Source: CAVVFX01 sp963747535 (GTDB lineage: Bacteria > Acidobacteriota > Terriglobia > Bryobacterales > Bryobacteraceae). Taken from it: a stretch of DNA of 64,000 bases. The stretch lies in NCBI GenBank assembly GCA_963747535.1, contig CAVVFX010000017.1:868001-932000 (forward strand), in the 5' to 3' direction. Below are positions 24,388-33,888 of this stretch, one piece after another. The stretch's first letter is position 1, and each line of letters begins with the position of its first letter. The translations under genes were made by a program, and so were the position numbers. Below the pieces are notes generated by a model. It was given only the letters and a program-made list of their open reading frames with translations, ran no database searches and was not told the origin of the DNA.

Positions 24388-25179
24388 ATGATCCGGAAGT
24401 TATTTGATCGGCGGACCTTTCTGAACGGCATTTGCGCGACTAGCGGAGCTGCGCTAATCCATCTCGCGGAAAAGACGACCCAAGCTCAAGAACCGACCGG
24501 GGGTCTAAGGATCTGGGACGTCCATTGCCATATGGGGCGAGTCCCCGGCGAGCGAATCGAGTTTCTGGTCCGATTGGCCGACCGCATGGGGATCGAACGG
24601 CTGATACTCTCGCAAGGCTATTCGGCGAACTTGCATCCAACCGCCGATCAACTTCGCGAAGAGAATGATCGGGTGTTGCGCGCCGCGCGCCGTTTCCCCG
24701 ACCGGGCGTACGGATCTGTGTATTTGAGTCCCAGCCATCTCGATTTGAGCCTCCAGGAATTTGATCGCTGCGTGCGCGACGGCCCCATGATCGGCATCGG
24801 CGAATTGGAAATCGACAAGCGATGCAACGCTGCTGAACTCGATCCGATTGTCGAGCGCGCAGTCTCGATGAAAGCTCCCATTCTGCAGCATTGCTGGCTC
24901 AAGACAGGCGGGAATGAACCGGGCGAGTCCAGCCCGAATGATCTGGTGGAGCTTGCCAGGCGCCATCCCGACGCTACGTTCATTTGCGCTCACACGGGAG
25001 GGAACCGGGAACTGGGGATTCGCATGATTCGCGATACGAAAAATGTTTGTGCCGAAGTCGCCGGTTCCGATCCCACTTCAGGTTTTGTGGAGATTTTCCG
25101 CGTGTGCAATACGTGCGAAAATTCCTCGGAAGGTGCATATTCAGAGAGCTACGAAAAACCAATAACTAACGTGTGCTGA
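24388..25179 (+). CDS. Amidohydrolase-2-like protein, C-terminally truncated
   Basis: From ATG 24388 (AGGAG seven bases upstream; the ATG at 24382 is too close) a Tat-type start (DRRTFLNGICATSGAALIHLA) leads into a TIM-barrel metal-dependent hydrolase. The HCH pair of strand 1 (WDVHCHMGRVPGE), EL in IGIGELEIDKR, QHCWLKTGG and FICAHTGG (strand 6) can be recognised. Homology ends near codon 234 (about 25090). The final barrel strands with the conserved Asp (normally GSD) are missing and are replaced by about 30 unrelated residues. The break lies 100 bases before a tRNA-Ser-like 3' end, so recombination there probably cut the gene. Likely not functional. Confidence 0.7.
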   Translation: MIRKLFDRRTFLNGICATSGAALIHLAEKTTQAQEPTGGLRIWDVHCHMGRVPGERIEFLVRLADRMGIERLILSQGYSANLHPTADQLREENDRVLRAARRFPDRAYGSVYLSPSHLDLSLQEFDRCVRDGPMIGIGELEIDKRCNAAELDPIVERAVSMKAPILQHCWLKTGGNEPGESSPNDLVELARRHPDATFICAHTGGNRELGIRMIRDTKNVCAEVAGSDPTSGFVEIFRVCNTCENSSEGAYSESYEKPITNVC

Positions 25180-25192
25180 ATACGGCGCGGTT

Positions 25193-25216
25193 GTTCGAAT
25201 CCCTCTTCCTCCGCCA
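25193..25216 (+). other. tRNA-Ser-like 3' end, putative attachment-site remnant
   Basis: These 24 bases read as the T-loop (TTCGAAT), the 3' side of the T-stem and the acceptor strand with CCA of a bacterial tRNA-Ser (ending TTCCTCCGCCA). The 5' side of the T-stem does not pair, and no matching acceptor (GGAGGAA) or anticodon arm lies upstream, so this is not a complete gene. Tyrosine recombinases commonly leave exactly such 3'-end copies as att sites. It marks the junction between the decayed region and the following TonB locus. Confidence 0.55.
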
Positions 25217-25260
25217 CTTCAAGCTTTTAGCTGGTAAGGTTACGCCGACTCCAACTGTAG

Positions 25261-25273
25261 GCCGGACGCCGGC
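25261..25273 (-). terminator. Short GC hairpin after the TonB receptor gene
   Basis: GCCGG-3-CCGGC, 10-22 bases beyond the stop of the reverse-strand receptor. The stem is only five pairs and no T-tract follows, so it is a weak candidate. Confidence 0.3.
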
Positions 25274-25282
25274 ACAACGCAG

Positions 25283-28200
25283 CTAAAACTCCAATCGTAG
25301 CGACATCGTGATGGTACGGTTCCCGCTCTTGGTGAGGATCTCGCCGAACGTCGAAGAGGTTACGCTTGCGGTGGGCGCACCCAGATTGGGGTGGTTCAGG
25401 ATGTTATACATGTCGGCCCGGAATTGCAGTCTCATGCGCTCCCGAATGGGCTGCCAGCGGCTCATGGCCGTGTCCCAGTTGATCGTACCCGGGTTCCGCA
25501 AACTCGGTTCCGTACGGGAATCGCTTCCGAAGCTATAGGCTGCGGGATTGACGAACGCGGCCGTGTTGAACCACTCAGCCATGCTCTGGCCGTTCGTAGG
25601 TGCTCCACTCGACAGACGGTTCGCCTGGCACCCGTAGCCCTGAGCGCCCGCGAAATTGCAGCCTGCCGTGATGGAAATCGGGGTCCCGGTCTGCATCTGG
25701 AGAATTCCGGTGGTCTGCCAGTTTCCCAGAATCCAGCTCAAAATTCCTTTGTTCAAGTACTTTTGTCCGTGCCCGAAGGGCAGGGCATACACATAATTGG
25801 CGACCACACGTTGGGATACGTCCCACGGCGAGATGGCTCTCGACAAGCTGAGGTTGTAAGGGTCGACATAATTGGAGCCGCCGAGGAACCGCTCATTGAC
25901 ATCATCGATCAGCTTGGCGGCGGTAAAAGAGACCTGGAAAAGCAGTCCATGCGAGAAGGATCGCTCAGCACGCAGCGTCATGCCGTGATATACGGAATCG
26001 CCCACCGAACCACGAATCTGGGTGACCCCGGTATATTGCGGAAAGGGCGTGAACAGCGCTCCCAATCGCACGGTCGCCGCGCTCAGGCTTCCACTGGTGA
26101 TCTTGCCGTAGTACGGATTGGGCACCAGATTATTGAGTTGGGTGCCAAGCGCAAGAACCTGCGGATAGGTCGCGTCTGAGGTGTAGTTATTCCAAAGGTG
26201 TTCACCGCGGCTGCCAACGTAAGCCATCTCGACCAGAAGATTCTTGGTAAAGGTGTGCTGGATGTTGGCGTTCCACATCTGGTTCATGGGAGTCTGCCAC
26301 GACGGGAAGATGGAACTGATACTGCTGCCAACCAAGGCGTTGGGGTACGGCAATAAGCCCGTGACAAATGGATTCGCGAGAGTTCCGCCTGGAACCGGCG
26401 TGCTGGGCGCCGCCGGCGCTTGCCCGAAGTAAATATTCGTGGTCGCTTCCGATCCGCTGCCGAAGTCTCCCGGGCTCGATCCGATACCACCGCTGCCCGG
26501 AGCATAAAAGAGGCCGTAACCCGTCCGGAAGACGGTATTCGGCATAAAGCTCCATGCCAGACCGACGCGCGGTCCCCAATTTTTGTAAGAATTGCTGGGA
26601 TAGGGGTGCGAGGGAGTTGTCTGGACCAGAGACCCAGGCGTGCCCGTAACCGGGTCGGGGGTGGTGGTGCTGAAATAGTCGAGGTGATAATAGCGGTCCT
26701 TCCACGGGGTCTGGTATTCATACCGCACTCCCAGGTTCAGGGTTAAGGTGCGGGTGACCTTCCAATCGTCCTGCAGATACCAGTTGTAGCTTTTCTGCAA
26801 GGTGGCAAGGGATGGCCCGACCGTAAAGCTGCCTCCATCCGGTTGACCCAGCAGAGCGCTCGCCAGGCCGTAGCCCGCTGTTGCAGATGCCGTTGAAGGG
26901 TTCGGGCCTTGCGTGTACGCCGCGCTGAACGAGAAATCGCCCGAAGGATAATCGGGCCGGAAGGTGTTGAACTGGCACCAGAGAAGGTCCACACCGGTCT
27001 TGATCGAGTGAGCGCCTTTGAGCCAGGTGAAGTGAGCTTGCGCTTCCGGCGTATTTTCGCTGTCGACGTCCCACGAGGCGCGTTGTGGCCCTATGGCAGT
27101 TAATCCGGCGATCGAGATCAGCGGGAAGATCGCGCCGCCGGATGCCGCCTTCATATACTCGGGCAAGCCGAGGGTGGTGATGTTGAAGCCGACGCTGAGC
27201 GGTGTCAACTGAATCAGCGAGCGGGCCAAGCCGAAGCGGAATTCGCCGACCAGCGTTGGCGAAAAGGTCTGCGTGTCGCTGAGCCCGGCGATATAAGCGG
27301 TGGTTCGCTGGGTTCCACCGCCATTGGTGGTTTCTCCGGGGAAGGCGATGCTGGCGTAGGGGCTGTTGAGATACGGACTCGTCTGCGGCGAAAGCTGGTA
27401 ACCGTACCGGACAAACAGCCGGTTCTTGGAGCCAAAGTTCTGATCGACACGCGTGAAATACTTTCGCTGAACCGTCGTCAAGGCAAAATTCCTCGACCAG
27501 TTGATTCCCAAGGTGGGAGAAAGCGGGAGAGTCGGTTCAGGATAGTAGCTGAGGATGTTCTTTACGGTCGGATCGATGCGGCTCGCGGGAATTATATTGC
27601 CGGGGAAGACTGAGCGGATATAGCCGCTCTGCGTGGTTGTACTCGGCACCGTCGTCGTAGGATCGAAGATCGTGATGAGGGCGCCGCTGCTGGTGAATGT
27701 CTGGGAGAAATTGCCGCTCTTCTGTAGGTCTGTCGGGACATTTGCCGTGGGAGTCGAAACGCCGTGGTTGTCGGGAAATTCCATATTGACGAAAAAGAAG
27801 GTCTTGTTCTTCCCGTTGTACACGCGGGGAATATAGACGGGCCCGGACAGCGAGCCGCCGAACGTGTTGACCCTTTGCCGCCCCCGCGCCACGTTGTTGA
27901 GGTTGTTGGACCAGGTGTTGGCGTTGAGATCGTCGTTTTGCAGGTAGTCGTACGCGCTGCCGTGTAACAGATTCGTGCCGGTCTTACCGGCAGCCGCCAG
28001 AACGCCTCCGTTCGAACGGCCGTATTCGGCCGAGAAGCTGTTGGTGATAAAACGGATTTCCTGAATGGACTCCTGGGGCGGAGTGTAGTTATTATCCAGC
28101 GTCGAGTTATTTCGGGTATCCTGCCCGTCCATCAAGATAGCAGTCGTGTTCGAGCGGCCTCCGTTAACGATCGGTCCAGTACCTGTGTTGCCGTCGGGGA

Positions 28201-28687
28201 TCACCCCGGGCGACAGGGTCAGCATCGCGTACGGGCTACGACTGGTAGGGAGTTCCAGAATCTGCGTTACGCCAGTGACGTAGCCGAGCGAGGAACTGGC
28301 CTGGTCGATCATTACGGCGTTGGACTCCACGGTGATCTCGTTATGCACGCTGCCCGGTTTTAAGGTTACATTTATGGTGGCGTTCTGGCCGACGAGCACC
28401 GGCACATCGACAACTTTGGCCATCTCGAAACCATCTTTTTCGATGGTCACGGTATATTTGCCGGCCAACAGGTAGGGGACTTTGTAGTAACCGTCTGCCG
28501 TCGTTTCCGTTACGGCTGGTGTCGCGGTAGCCTGGTTCCTGATGGTAACTTTCGCTCCCGGGACGGAGGACCCGGTTGAGTCCGTAACCGATCCGGTAAT
28601 AGCGCCCTGCTCTACCTGGGCGACGCAGACAAAGTGATTGGTTGCTAAAAGCAGCGTGGCGATCAGACAAATTCTTTTGCTCGACAT
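25283..28687 (-). CDS. TonB-dependent receptor with N-terminal carboxypeptidase-regulatory domain
   Basis: 1134 residues from ATG 28687 (AAAGGACC upstream; the frame is open to 28726 but the first 13 codons lack a signal). It has a signal peptide ending near CVAQ, a carboxypeptidase-regulatory domain (ITGSVTDSTGSSVPGAKVTI; ADGYYKVPYLLAGKYTVTI), a plug (NGGRSNTTAILMDGQDTRNN; NSFSAEYGRSNGG) and a long barrel closing with ITMSLRLEF. It lies 157 bases downstream of, and on the same strand as, the serine hydrolase of the dehydratase/PSD1/DUF1501 operon, and may provide uptake of that operon's substrate. Ligand unknown. Confidence 0.92.
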   Translation of the reverse strand: MSSKRICLIATLLLATNHFVCVAQVEQGAITGSVTDSTGSSVPGAKVTIRNQATATPAVTETTADGYYKVPYLLAGKYTVTIEKDGFEMAKVVDVPVLVGQNATINVTLKPGSVHNEITVESNAVMIDQASSSLGYVTGVTQILELPTSRSPYAMLTLSPGVIPDGNTGTGPIVNGGRSNTTAILMDGQDTRNNSTLDNNYTPPQESIQEIRFITNSFSAEYGRSNGGVLAAAGKTGTNLLHGSAYDYLQNDDLNANTWSNNLNNVARGRQRVNTFGGSLSGPVYIPRVYNGKNKTFFFVNMEFPDNHGVSTPTANVPTDLQKSGNFSQTFTSSGALITIFDPTTTVPSTTTQSGYIRSVFPGNIIPASRIDPTVKNILSYYPEPTLPLSPTLGINWSRNFALTTVQRKYFTRVDQNFGSKNRLFVRYGYQLSPQTSPYLNSPYASIAFPGETTNGGGTQRTTAYIAGLSDTQTFSPTLVGEFRFGLARSLIQLTPLSVGFNITTLGLPEYMKAASGGAIFPLISIAGLTAIGPQRASWDVDSENTPEAQAHFTWLKGAHSIKTGVDLLWCQFNTFRPDYPSGDFSFSAAYTQGPNPSTASATAGYGLASALLGQPDGGSFTVGPSLATLQKSYNWYLQDDWKVTRTLTLNLGVRYEYQTPWKDRYYHLDYFSTTTPDPVTGTPGSLVQTTPSHPYPSNSYKNWGPRVGLAWSFMPNTVFRTGYGLFYAPGSGGIGSSPGDFGSGSEATTNIYFGQAPAAPSTPVPGGTLANPFVTGLLPYPNALVGSSISSIFPSWQTPMNQMWNANIQHTFTKNLLVEMAYVGSRGEHLWNNYTSDATYPQVLALGTQLNNLVPNPYYGKITSGSLSAATVRLGALFTPFPQYTGVTQIRGSVGDSVYHGMTLRAERSFSHGLLFQVSFTAAKLIDDVNERFLGGSNYVDPYNLSLSRAISPWDVSQRVVANYVYALPFGHGQKYLNKGILSWILGNWQTTGILQMQTGTPISITAGCNFAGAQGYGCQANRLSSGAPTNGQSMAEWFNTAAFVNPAAYSFGSDSRTEPSLRNPGTINWDTAMSRWQPIRERMRLQFRADMYNILNHPNLGAPTASVTSSTFGEILTKSGNRTITMSLRLEF

Positions 28688-28844
28688 ACCTGGTCCTTTC
28701 CTCGTTGAAGAGTCGTGGCGAATCATGGCTGTAATTCTGTGGTATGAGGTCCGAAGCCACCCGTCACTTGACCTTCGTGCGGTTAATAATATGAGGTTGC
28801 GGGGCCCCAGGCAAGGTTAAGAAGGTTTGTAACGTTGATAACTC

Positions 28845-30068
28845 CTACCTTGCTGCGGCAGAAACCAGTTCCAGAACAGCGGGAACGCCAACCTCTGGAA
28901 TGCGGCGGGTTGGTTTCCAGTTATCACGAGAATGGTCGTAACCTTCCAGCTGCGGTAAGCGCGTAAGAGCGGGATTGTAAGCTGCGTCGTTCCCGCCCAG
29001 TTTGTAGATCGCCATATCAAGAGAAGGCACGATGTAGATCGAGAAGCCTCCCGCACCCGTTTTCCAGTACGAGTCGCGCGGCGCATTGGGCACGTGGCTG
29101 TCCTGGTTCACCTCGAACTGCAAACTGAACGGGTAATGCGGGTTATAGGGTGACGGATGACTGCACTTTTCGATGTAGTCGGCGGGGACCAGTTGCTGGC
29201 TCTCCCATTTCCCGTGGTGCAGGAGCAGATAGGCGAAGCGGAGAGTATCGGTCGAGTGGAGGGCGATGCTGCCGGCTCCGTTAGCGTGGGGGAGCGTAAC
29301 GTTCCCCCGGTACAGGCAGTAATTCCAGGGACCCCACTGCATAGGCTTGCCGAGCTTCAGGTCGATGTAATCCTTCAAATCCATTCCGACGAGATGACGG
29401 AGAACGATGGAGGCGATATGTGGAGAAGGTGAGGAATAAGACCATCCTTCGCCCGGTTTGCACCACAATGGGTAGCGAATGGCGCTCATGTCCATGCCGA
29501 GTGAACGATCCTGGGGGACGGGTTCGAGCTTAACCTCCTGGTTGTGCGTATAGCCTTGTTTGTTGGCCTCTCCGTGGAAACCGGCCGTCATGACGAGCAA
29601 TTGGCCTAACGTAATATCCGCTTTGGCCGGGTCGTCCAGCGGGAAAGCCTCCGGAAGATACTCTTTGGTGAATACCTTTGTATCGAGACCTTGCGGAATC
29701 AGGTCGTGTTTCTCTTTGAGCATAATGCCGCAAGCGATGCTGGTGAAGGCCTTTCCGCACGACGCCATGTCCGGGTTGCTGTTGCGGGCGGCCCGGCCAA
29801 AGTACCTTTCGTAGACGAGATACCCGTGGCGCACAACGACGAGGCCGCCATTTTGGGTGGTCTCTTGCGCCACGTCGAATGCTTCGTCGAGTTTGGCGCG
29901 GTCCATGCCGGCTATCTTGCGGAGTTTCTCGGCGCTCTCCGAGGTCAGGGACCTCCATCCGCCATTGGAATCGGGCGGAGGATAATATTCCGACCCGCCA
30001 AAGGCCGCATTCAAACAGAAGTATAGAGCAATCAGAAGGAATCCAAAAGAGAGTCGCCGGAGCGTCAT
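28845..30068 (-). CDS. Serine hydrolase of the beta-lactamase class C/esterase family
   Basis: 407 residues with an N-terminal signal or anchor (LSFGFLLIALYFCLNAAFGG). The nucleophile motif SxxK is SCGK at 103-106, in the usual MASCGKAFTS setting. A YSS segment (GEGWSYSSPSPH) stands where the YxN Tyr is expected, and a late GAGGFSIYIVPSLD region resembles the HxG/KTG part. Such proteins act in the periplasm as esterases, D-aminopeptidases or peptidases; true beta-lactamase activity is unlikely from context. The start overlaps the DUF1501 stop by four bases, making it the fourth gene of a compact operon with dehydratase, PSD1 and DUF1501 genes. Confidence 0.88.
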   Translation of the reverse strand: MTLRRLSFGFLLIALYFCLNAAFGGSEYYPPPDSNGGWRSLTSESAEKLRKIAGMDRAKLDEAFDVAQETTQNGGLVVVRHGYLVYERYFGRAARNSNPDMASCGKAFTSIACGIMLKEKHDLIPQGLDTKVFTKEYLPEAFPLDDPAKADITLGQLLVMTAGFHGEANKQGYTHNQEVKLEPVPQDRSLGMDMSAIRYPLWCKPGEGWSYSSPSPHIASIVLRHLVGMDLKDYIDLKLGKPMQWGPWNYCLYRGNVTLPHANGAGSIALHSTDTLRFAYLLLHHGKWESQQLVPADYIEKCSHPSPYNPHYPFSLQFEVNQDSHVPNAPRDSYWKTGAGGFSIYIVPSLDMAIYKLGGNDAAYNPALTRLPQLEGYDHSRDNWKPTRRIPEVGVPAVLELVSAAAR

Positions 30069-31480
30069 GCCAATGCCTCTCGAATCACTCTCCCACCGGT
30101 GTCGGTCAGGCGCTGATTCCGTCCGGCGCTGTAGTAAGTCAGGCGCACGTCGTTGAGTCCCATCAGGTGCAGAACCGTGGCGTGGACATCGCGCATACGG
30201 TAGATGTTTTCGATGGCCTTGAACCCGAGGTCATCGGTGGCGCCCACGAGCGCTCCGGGTTTAGTGCCGCCGCCGGCAAACCAGATAGTCATGGCGCGGG
30301 TGTTATGGTCGCGGCCCGCCTTGTCCCGGAGATCCGCGGGATTGTCGGGGGTGCGGCCGAACTCACCCATCCAGACCAAAAGCGTTGAGTCGAGGAGGCC
30401 ACGCCGTTTGAGATCTTTGATGAGCGCGGCGATCGGCTTATCGGTTTCAGCCGCGTTCTTGGTGTGGTTCTTCACGATCTCCGTGTGGCCGTCCCACGAT
30501 TGGCTGGGGGTATAGAGTTGAATGAAGCGAACGCCCTTTTCCACCATCCGGCAGGCCATCATGCAACGCTTGCCGAAGGACTCGGTGACGGGATCGTTCA
30601 ATCCGTACAGCTCACGCGTGGCTTCGGTCTCGTTTGCGATGTCCAATGTTCCGGGAACTTCGGACTGCATGCGATAGGCGAGCTCGTAGGAATCCATGCG
30701 GCCCTGCAGGTCGGGATTGGTGAAGTGTTTCTGCAGATACTCCTGGTTGTACGCGCGAAGCAGGTCCATCTCGCTCGACTGCGCGGCGGGGGCTACGCCG
30801 GCGGGAGGCTTCAGGTCGAGAATCGGATCGCCCTTCCAGCGCAACACCGTCCCCTGATAGCTCGCGGGTAAGAAGCCGGGGCCCCATTGTTGGGAGCCGC
30901 TGAACGGAAGCGAGCGGAAATCGGGCAGCACAACGAACGCGGGGAGATTCTGGTTCTCGGTGCCCAGACCGTAAGTGACCCACGCGCCCATAGAAGGCTT
31001 GCCCGGGATCACGACGCCGGTGTTCATCAGGAATACGGCGGCGGGATGATTTCCGTTTTCAGTCTGGATCGACCGGACAAAGGCCATATCGTCGACACAG
31101 GTCGCGAGATGAGGAAACAGGCTGGAGACGCCCATTCCGCACTGGCCGTACTTCTTGAAGGAAAACGCGCTCTTCAGGATCAGTCGCGGCTTGGCAAAAA
31201 GATTCGGCTGATCGGTGTTCTTCTCCTTGCTCCAATCCATCACGGTGTTGTCGAATTTATCGAGACCGGTTTTCGGATCAAAGGTGTCCATCTGGCTGAC
31301 ACCGCCGAGCATGGTCAGGAAGATGCAGGATTTGGCCTTCGGCGGATGGTGCGGCACCTTCGGAGCGAGCGGATTGGTCGAGCCTTGCAGATCTCCGTTC
31401 AAGAGATTGAGCAATGCGATTCCACCGACTCCGGTGAGGCTCTGATAGATAAAACTGCGTCTCGCAAAATCGGGATTCAT
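30065..31480 (-). CDS. DUF1501 protein (first copy)
   Basis: 471 residues. ARRSFIYQSLTGVGGIALL near the N-terminus suggests Tat export. The conserved core follows: CIFLTMLGGVSQMDTFDPKTG, MGVSSLFPHLATCVDDMAFVRS, HPAAVFLMNTG, MGAWVTYGLGTENQNLPAFV, GVRFIQLYTPSQSWDGHTE, WMGEFGRTPDN and GRDHNTRAMTIWFAGGG. The fold belongs to the alkaline-phosphatase/sulfatase-like superfamily, and the late GEFGRTP and GRDHN motifs would carry metal ligands, but no activity has been assigned to my knowledge. DUF1501 genes nearly always accompany PSD1 genes in Planctomycetes and Acidobacteriota. Here the start lies two bases after the PSD1 stop, and the end overlaps the serine hydrolase. Confidence 0.93.
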   Translation of the reverse strand: MNPDFARRSFIYQSLTGVGGIALLNLLNGDLQGSTNPLAPKVPHHPPKAKSCIFLTMLGGVSQMDTFDPKTGLDKFDNTVMDWSKEKNTDQPNLFAKPRLILKSAFSFKKYGQCGMGVSSLFPHLATCVDDMAFVRSIQTENGNHPAAVFLMNTGVVIPGKPSMGAWVTYGLGTENQNLPAFVVLPDFRSLPFSGSQQWGPGFLPASYQGTVLRWKGDPILDLKPPAGVAPAAQSSEMDLLRAYNQEYLQKHFTNPDLQGRMDSYELAYRMQSEVPGTLDIANETEATRELYGLNDPVTESFGKRCMMACRMVEKGVRFIQLYTPSQSWDGHTEIVKNHTKNAAETDKPIAALIKDLKRRGLLDSTLLVWMGEFGRTPDNPADLRDKAGRDHNTRAMTIWFAGGGTKPGALVGATDDLGFKAIENIYRMRDVHATVLHLMGLNDVRLTYYSAGRNQRLTDTGGRVIREALA

Positions 31481-31482
31481 GA

Positions 31483-33888
31483 TTACTCCAGATAAAGAAA
31501 CTCGTTGAGATTGAACAGTACGAGGCCGAGGCGCGCGAGCGCGTCGCGAGCGGGAGCCGCGGTGAATAACTGGACGGCCTTCTCGCGTTCCGCGGACGAC
31601 GGCGGGCGTCCGAGGGCCAAGAGGAAAGCCTTATCTACTTCTTTCTTCCTGTCATCACCCGCGAACTCGATCACCCGATCGGCGAAGTGTTTGGCTTGGT
31701 CGTTCATGAAGGGGCTGTTCATGAGCGCGAAGGCTTGGGTTGGCACGACGGTCGTGCTGCGGCGTGAACAGACTTCGCTCATATTGGCGCCGTCGAAGAC
31801 TTCGATCATGGGGTTCATCACGGATCGGCGCTGGAACGTGTAGATGGTGCGTCGCGCCTGATCTTTCTCGGAAGACGGGAACCACTTGAAGAACTCGAAA
31901 CCTTCGGCCACGTCCGACGGCACGCTGACGAACACGCCGGGACCGCCGTCTGAAGTTTGCAGCTCACCACTGATCGCGAGTACGGAGTCGCGAATGGTTT
32001 CGCCTTCGAGCCGGATCCAGTTCATACGCCAGAGCAACTGATTCTTCGGATCGGCCTGGGCATATTTCTCATAATTCGGATTCTCGGTCGATTGGCGATA
32101 GGCGTTGGATGTAAGCATCAGCCGGTGCACGGCCTTGAGACTCCAATGTTGCGCGACCAGTTGGGTGGCCAGCCAATCGAGCAGTTCGGGGTGAGAGGGG
32201 CGGTCGCCGTTGATGCCGAAGTCGCTCGGGGTGCGCACGATTCCTTCGCCGAAATGGTGCTGCCAGAGGCGATTGACGATGACGCGGGCAGTGAGCGGAT
32301 TGCCGGGAGAAGCGATCCATTCCGCGAGTGCGGTGCGCCGTCCGGAACTGCCGCCGGCAAACGGGATTTTCGCGGGTTCGTCCTTGCCAACGACCGCTTG
32401 CAGAAAACCAGGCTCGACTTTATCGCCTTTATTCGCCAACTCGCCGCCGGCCAGAACATAGGTATCGGAAAGCGTGGGAACCTGCGGCGGAACGACGTCG
32501 GAAACCGAATACGCCATGGGGCGATAGCGCGCGGCCATTTCGGTCAGCTTGCGTGCGTTATCGCGGGCGTCGTTCCATTCCTGGCGTTCTGCTGCGGAGA
32601 ATGTTGGATCTTTCGCGTCCTTGAGCGCCTTCATGAAATCGCCGCCCTTTTTAGTCTCGGGCTGCGATTTGTGGACGCCGGCGAATTTATCCTTGAGCCG
32701 CTCTTCGACTTTTTTTAGCGCGTCATTGGCATCTTCGGATTCATCCTCGTACTTGCGCTGATTCGCTTTCATCAGCTTGGGATGTTCGGGATCGGCGAAT
32801 GGTGCAGGCCGATCCTCGACGCGCATGGGAGCAAAGAAGGCTTGCAGCCGGTAGAAATCGCGCTGCGGGATCGGATCGTACTTGTGGTCGTGACAACGCG
32901 CACAGCCTACGGTAAACCCAAGAAAGACCTGGCCAACCGTGGTGGTGATATCATTCAGAACATCCTGCCGCAATTGCGTTTTGAAGTTGGCATCGGCTTC
33001 CCAGGTTCCCATGCGCAGGAAACCGAGTGCCACCAGGCGTTCCGACCGGTTGGCGCCTTGCATTTCATCGCCCGCGATTTGTTCCTTGATGAAGGTGTCG
33101 TAGGGTCTGTCCTTGTTGAAAGAGCGAATCACATAATCGCGATAACGCCAGGCGGTCGGGCGCTCGCCATCGATAGCGAACCCGTCGGACTCGGCGAAGC
33201 GGGCGAGATCCAGCCAATGCCGGCCCCAGCGCTCGCCGTAACGAGGATCGGCCAGTAGCTTGTCGACGACCTTCTCATAGGCATCGGGCGTCAAGTCACT
33301 TTCGAATGCATCGATTTCGGCGGGCGTTGGCGGGAGGCCGATCAAGTCGAAATAGACACGGCGCAGGAGGGCGCGTTTGGTGGCGGGCGGCGCAGGCTCG
33401 AGTCCTTGGGCTTCGAGCTTCGCCAGGATGAACTGATCGATCGGATTCTTTACCCAGCGTGCATCCTTTACCGCGGGAGGAGCGGGTTCGGAGGGTTTGT
33501 GAAGAAGCCAATCGAGATAGGGACTGCTTTTTTTCGTTTGGGCCGCCGGCTTCATTTGAGTGACAGTTTCCGCGAGGAGTTTGACGGTATCGGCGTCGAG
33601 CGCGCCGCCCATCGGCATCCGGGGACTGCGTTCGCCGCGTACATATTGGAGGAGAAGGGAGCTCGTGGCATCGCCGGGTGCGATCGCGGTGCCGTGTTTG
33701 CCGCCTGAAAGAACGGCGTCGAAACTATCCAGGCGGAGGCCACCGGACGCGTTGCCGCCCATGTGGCAAGCGGCACAGTTCTTCGCGAATACCGGCTGAA
33801 GGCGCTGCGTAAAGAGCTCGGCGTTTGACTGACCGAGCAGATTCGCCGCCAGAAGAGATCCGAAGAGTAGCGCAGTTGCTGTTTTCAT
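31483..33888 (-). CDS. PSD1 protein: planctomycete-type cytochrome c, DUF1549 and DUF1553 (first copy)
   Basis: 801 residues with a signal peptide. An N-terminal haem c site CAACH (38-42) sits in KNCAACHMGGNASGG. DUF1549 follows (NPIDQFILAKLEAQGL; VYFDLIGLPPTPAEID; YGERWGRHWLDLARFAES), with a second CxxCH in VGCARCHDHKYDPI (about 325-335). A charged linker is next, then DUF1553 (RTALAEWIASPGNPLTARVIVNRLWQHHFG; TPSDFGINGDRPSHPELLDWLA). Such proteins are presumed periplasmic haem proteins linked to degradation of carbohydrates or similar compounds; the reaction is unknown. The ATG overlaps the dehydratase stop by four bases and its stop is two bases from DUF1501. Confidence 0.93.
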   Translation of the reverse strand: MKTATALLFGSLLAANLLGQSNAELFTQRLQPVFAKNCAACHMGGNASGGLRLDSFDAVLSGGKHGTAIAPGDATSSLLLQYVRGERSPRMPMGGALDADTVKLLAETVTQMKPAAQTKKSSPYLDWLLHKPSEPAPPAVKDARWVKNPIDQFILAKLEAQGLEPAPPATKRALLRRVYFDLIGLPPTPAEIDAFESDLTPDAYEKVVDKLLADPRYGERWGRHWLDLARFAESDGFAIDGERPTAWRYRDYVIRSFNKDRPYDTFIKEQIAGDEMQGANRSERLVALGFLRMGTWEADANFKTQLRQDVLNDITTTVGQVFLGFTVGCARCHDHKYDPIPQRDFYRLQAFFAPMRVEDRPAPFADPEHPKLMKANQRKYEDESEDANDALKKVEERLKDKFAGVHKSQPETKKGGDFMKALKDAKDPTFSAAERQEWNDARDNARKLTEMAARYRPMAYSVSDVVPPQVPTLSDTYVLAGGELANKGDKVEPGFLQAVVGKDEPAKIPFAGGSSGRRTALAEWIASPGNPLTARVIVNRLWQHHFGEGIVRTPSDFGINGDRPSHPELLDWLATQLVAQHWSLKAVHRLMLTSNAYRQSTENPNYEKYAQADPKNQLLWRMNWIRLEGETIRDSVLAISGELQTSDGGPGVFVSVPSDVAEGFEFFKWFPSSEKDQARRTIYTFQRRSVMNPMIEVFDGANMSEVCSRRSTTVVPTQAFALMNSPFMNDQAKHFADRVIEFAGDDRKKEVDKAFLLALGRPPSSAEREKAVQLFTAAPARDALARLGLVLFNLNEFLYLE

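Noticed and set aside
25127..25216. Complete tRNA-Ser gene
   Set aside because: No 5' acceptor strand, D-arm or anticodon arm pairs with the 3' end; only the last 24 bases match.
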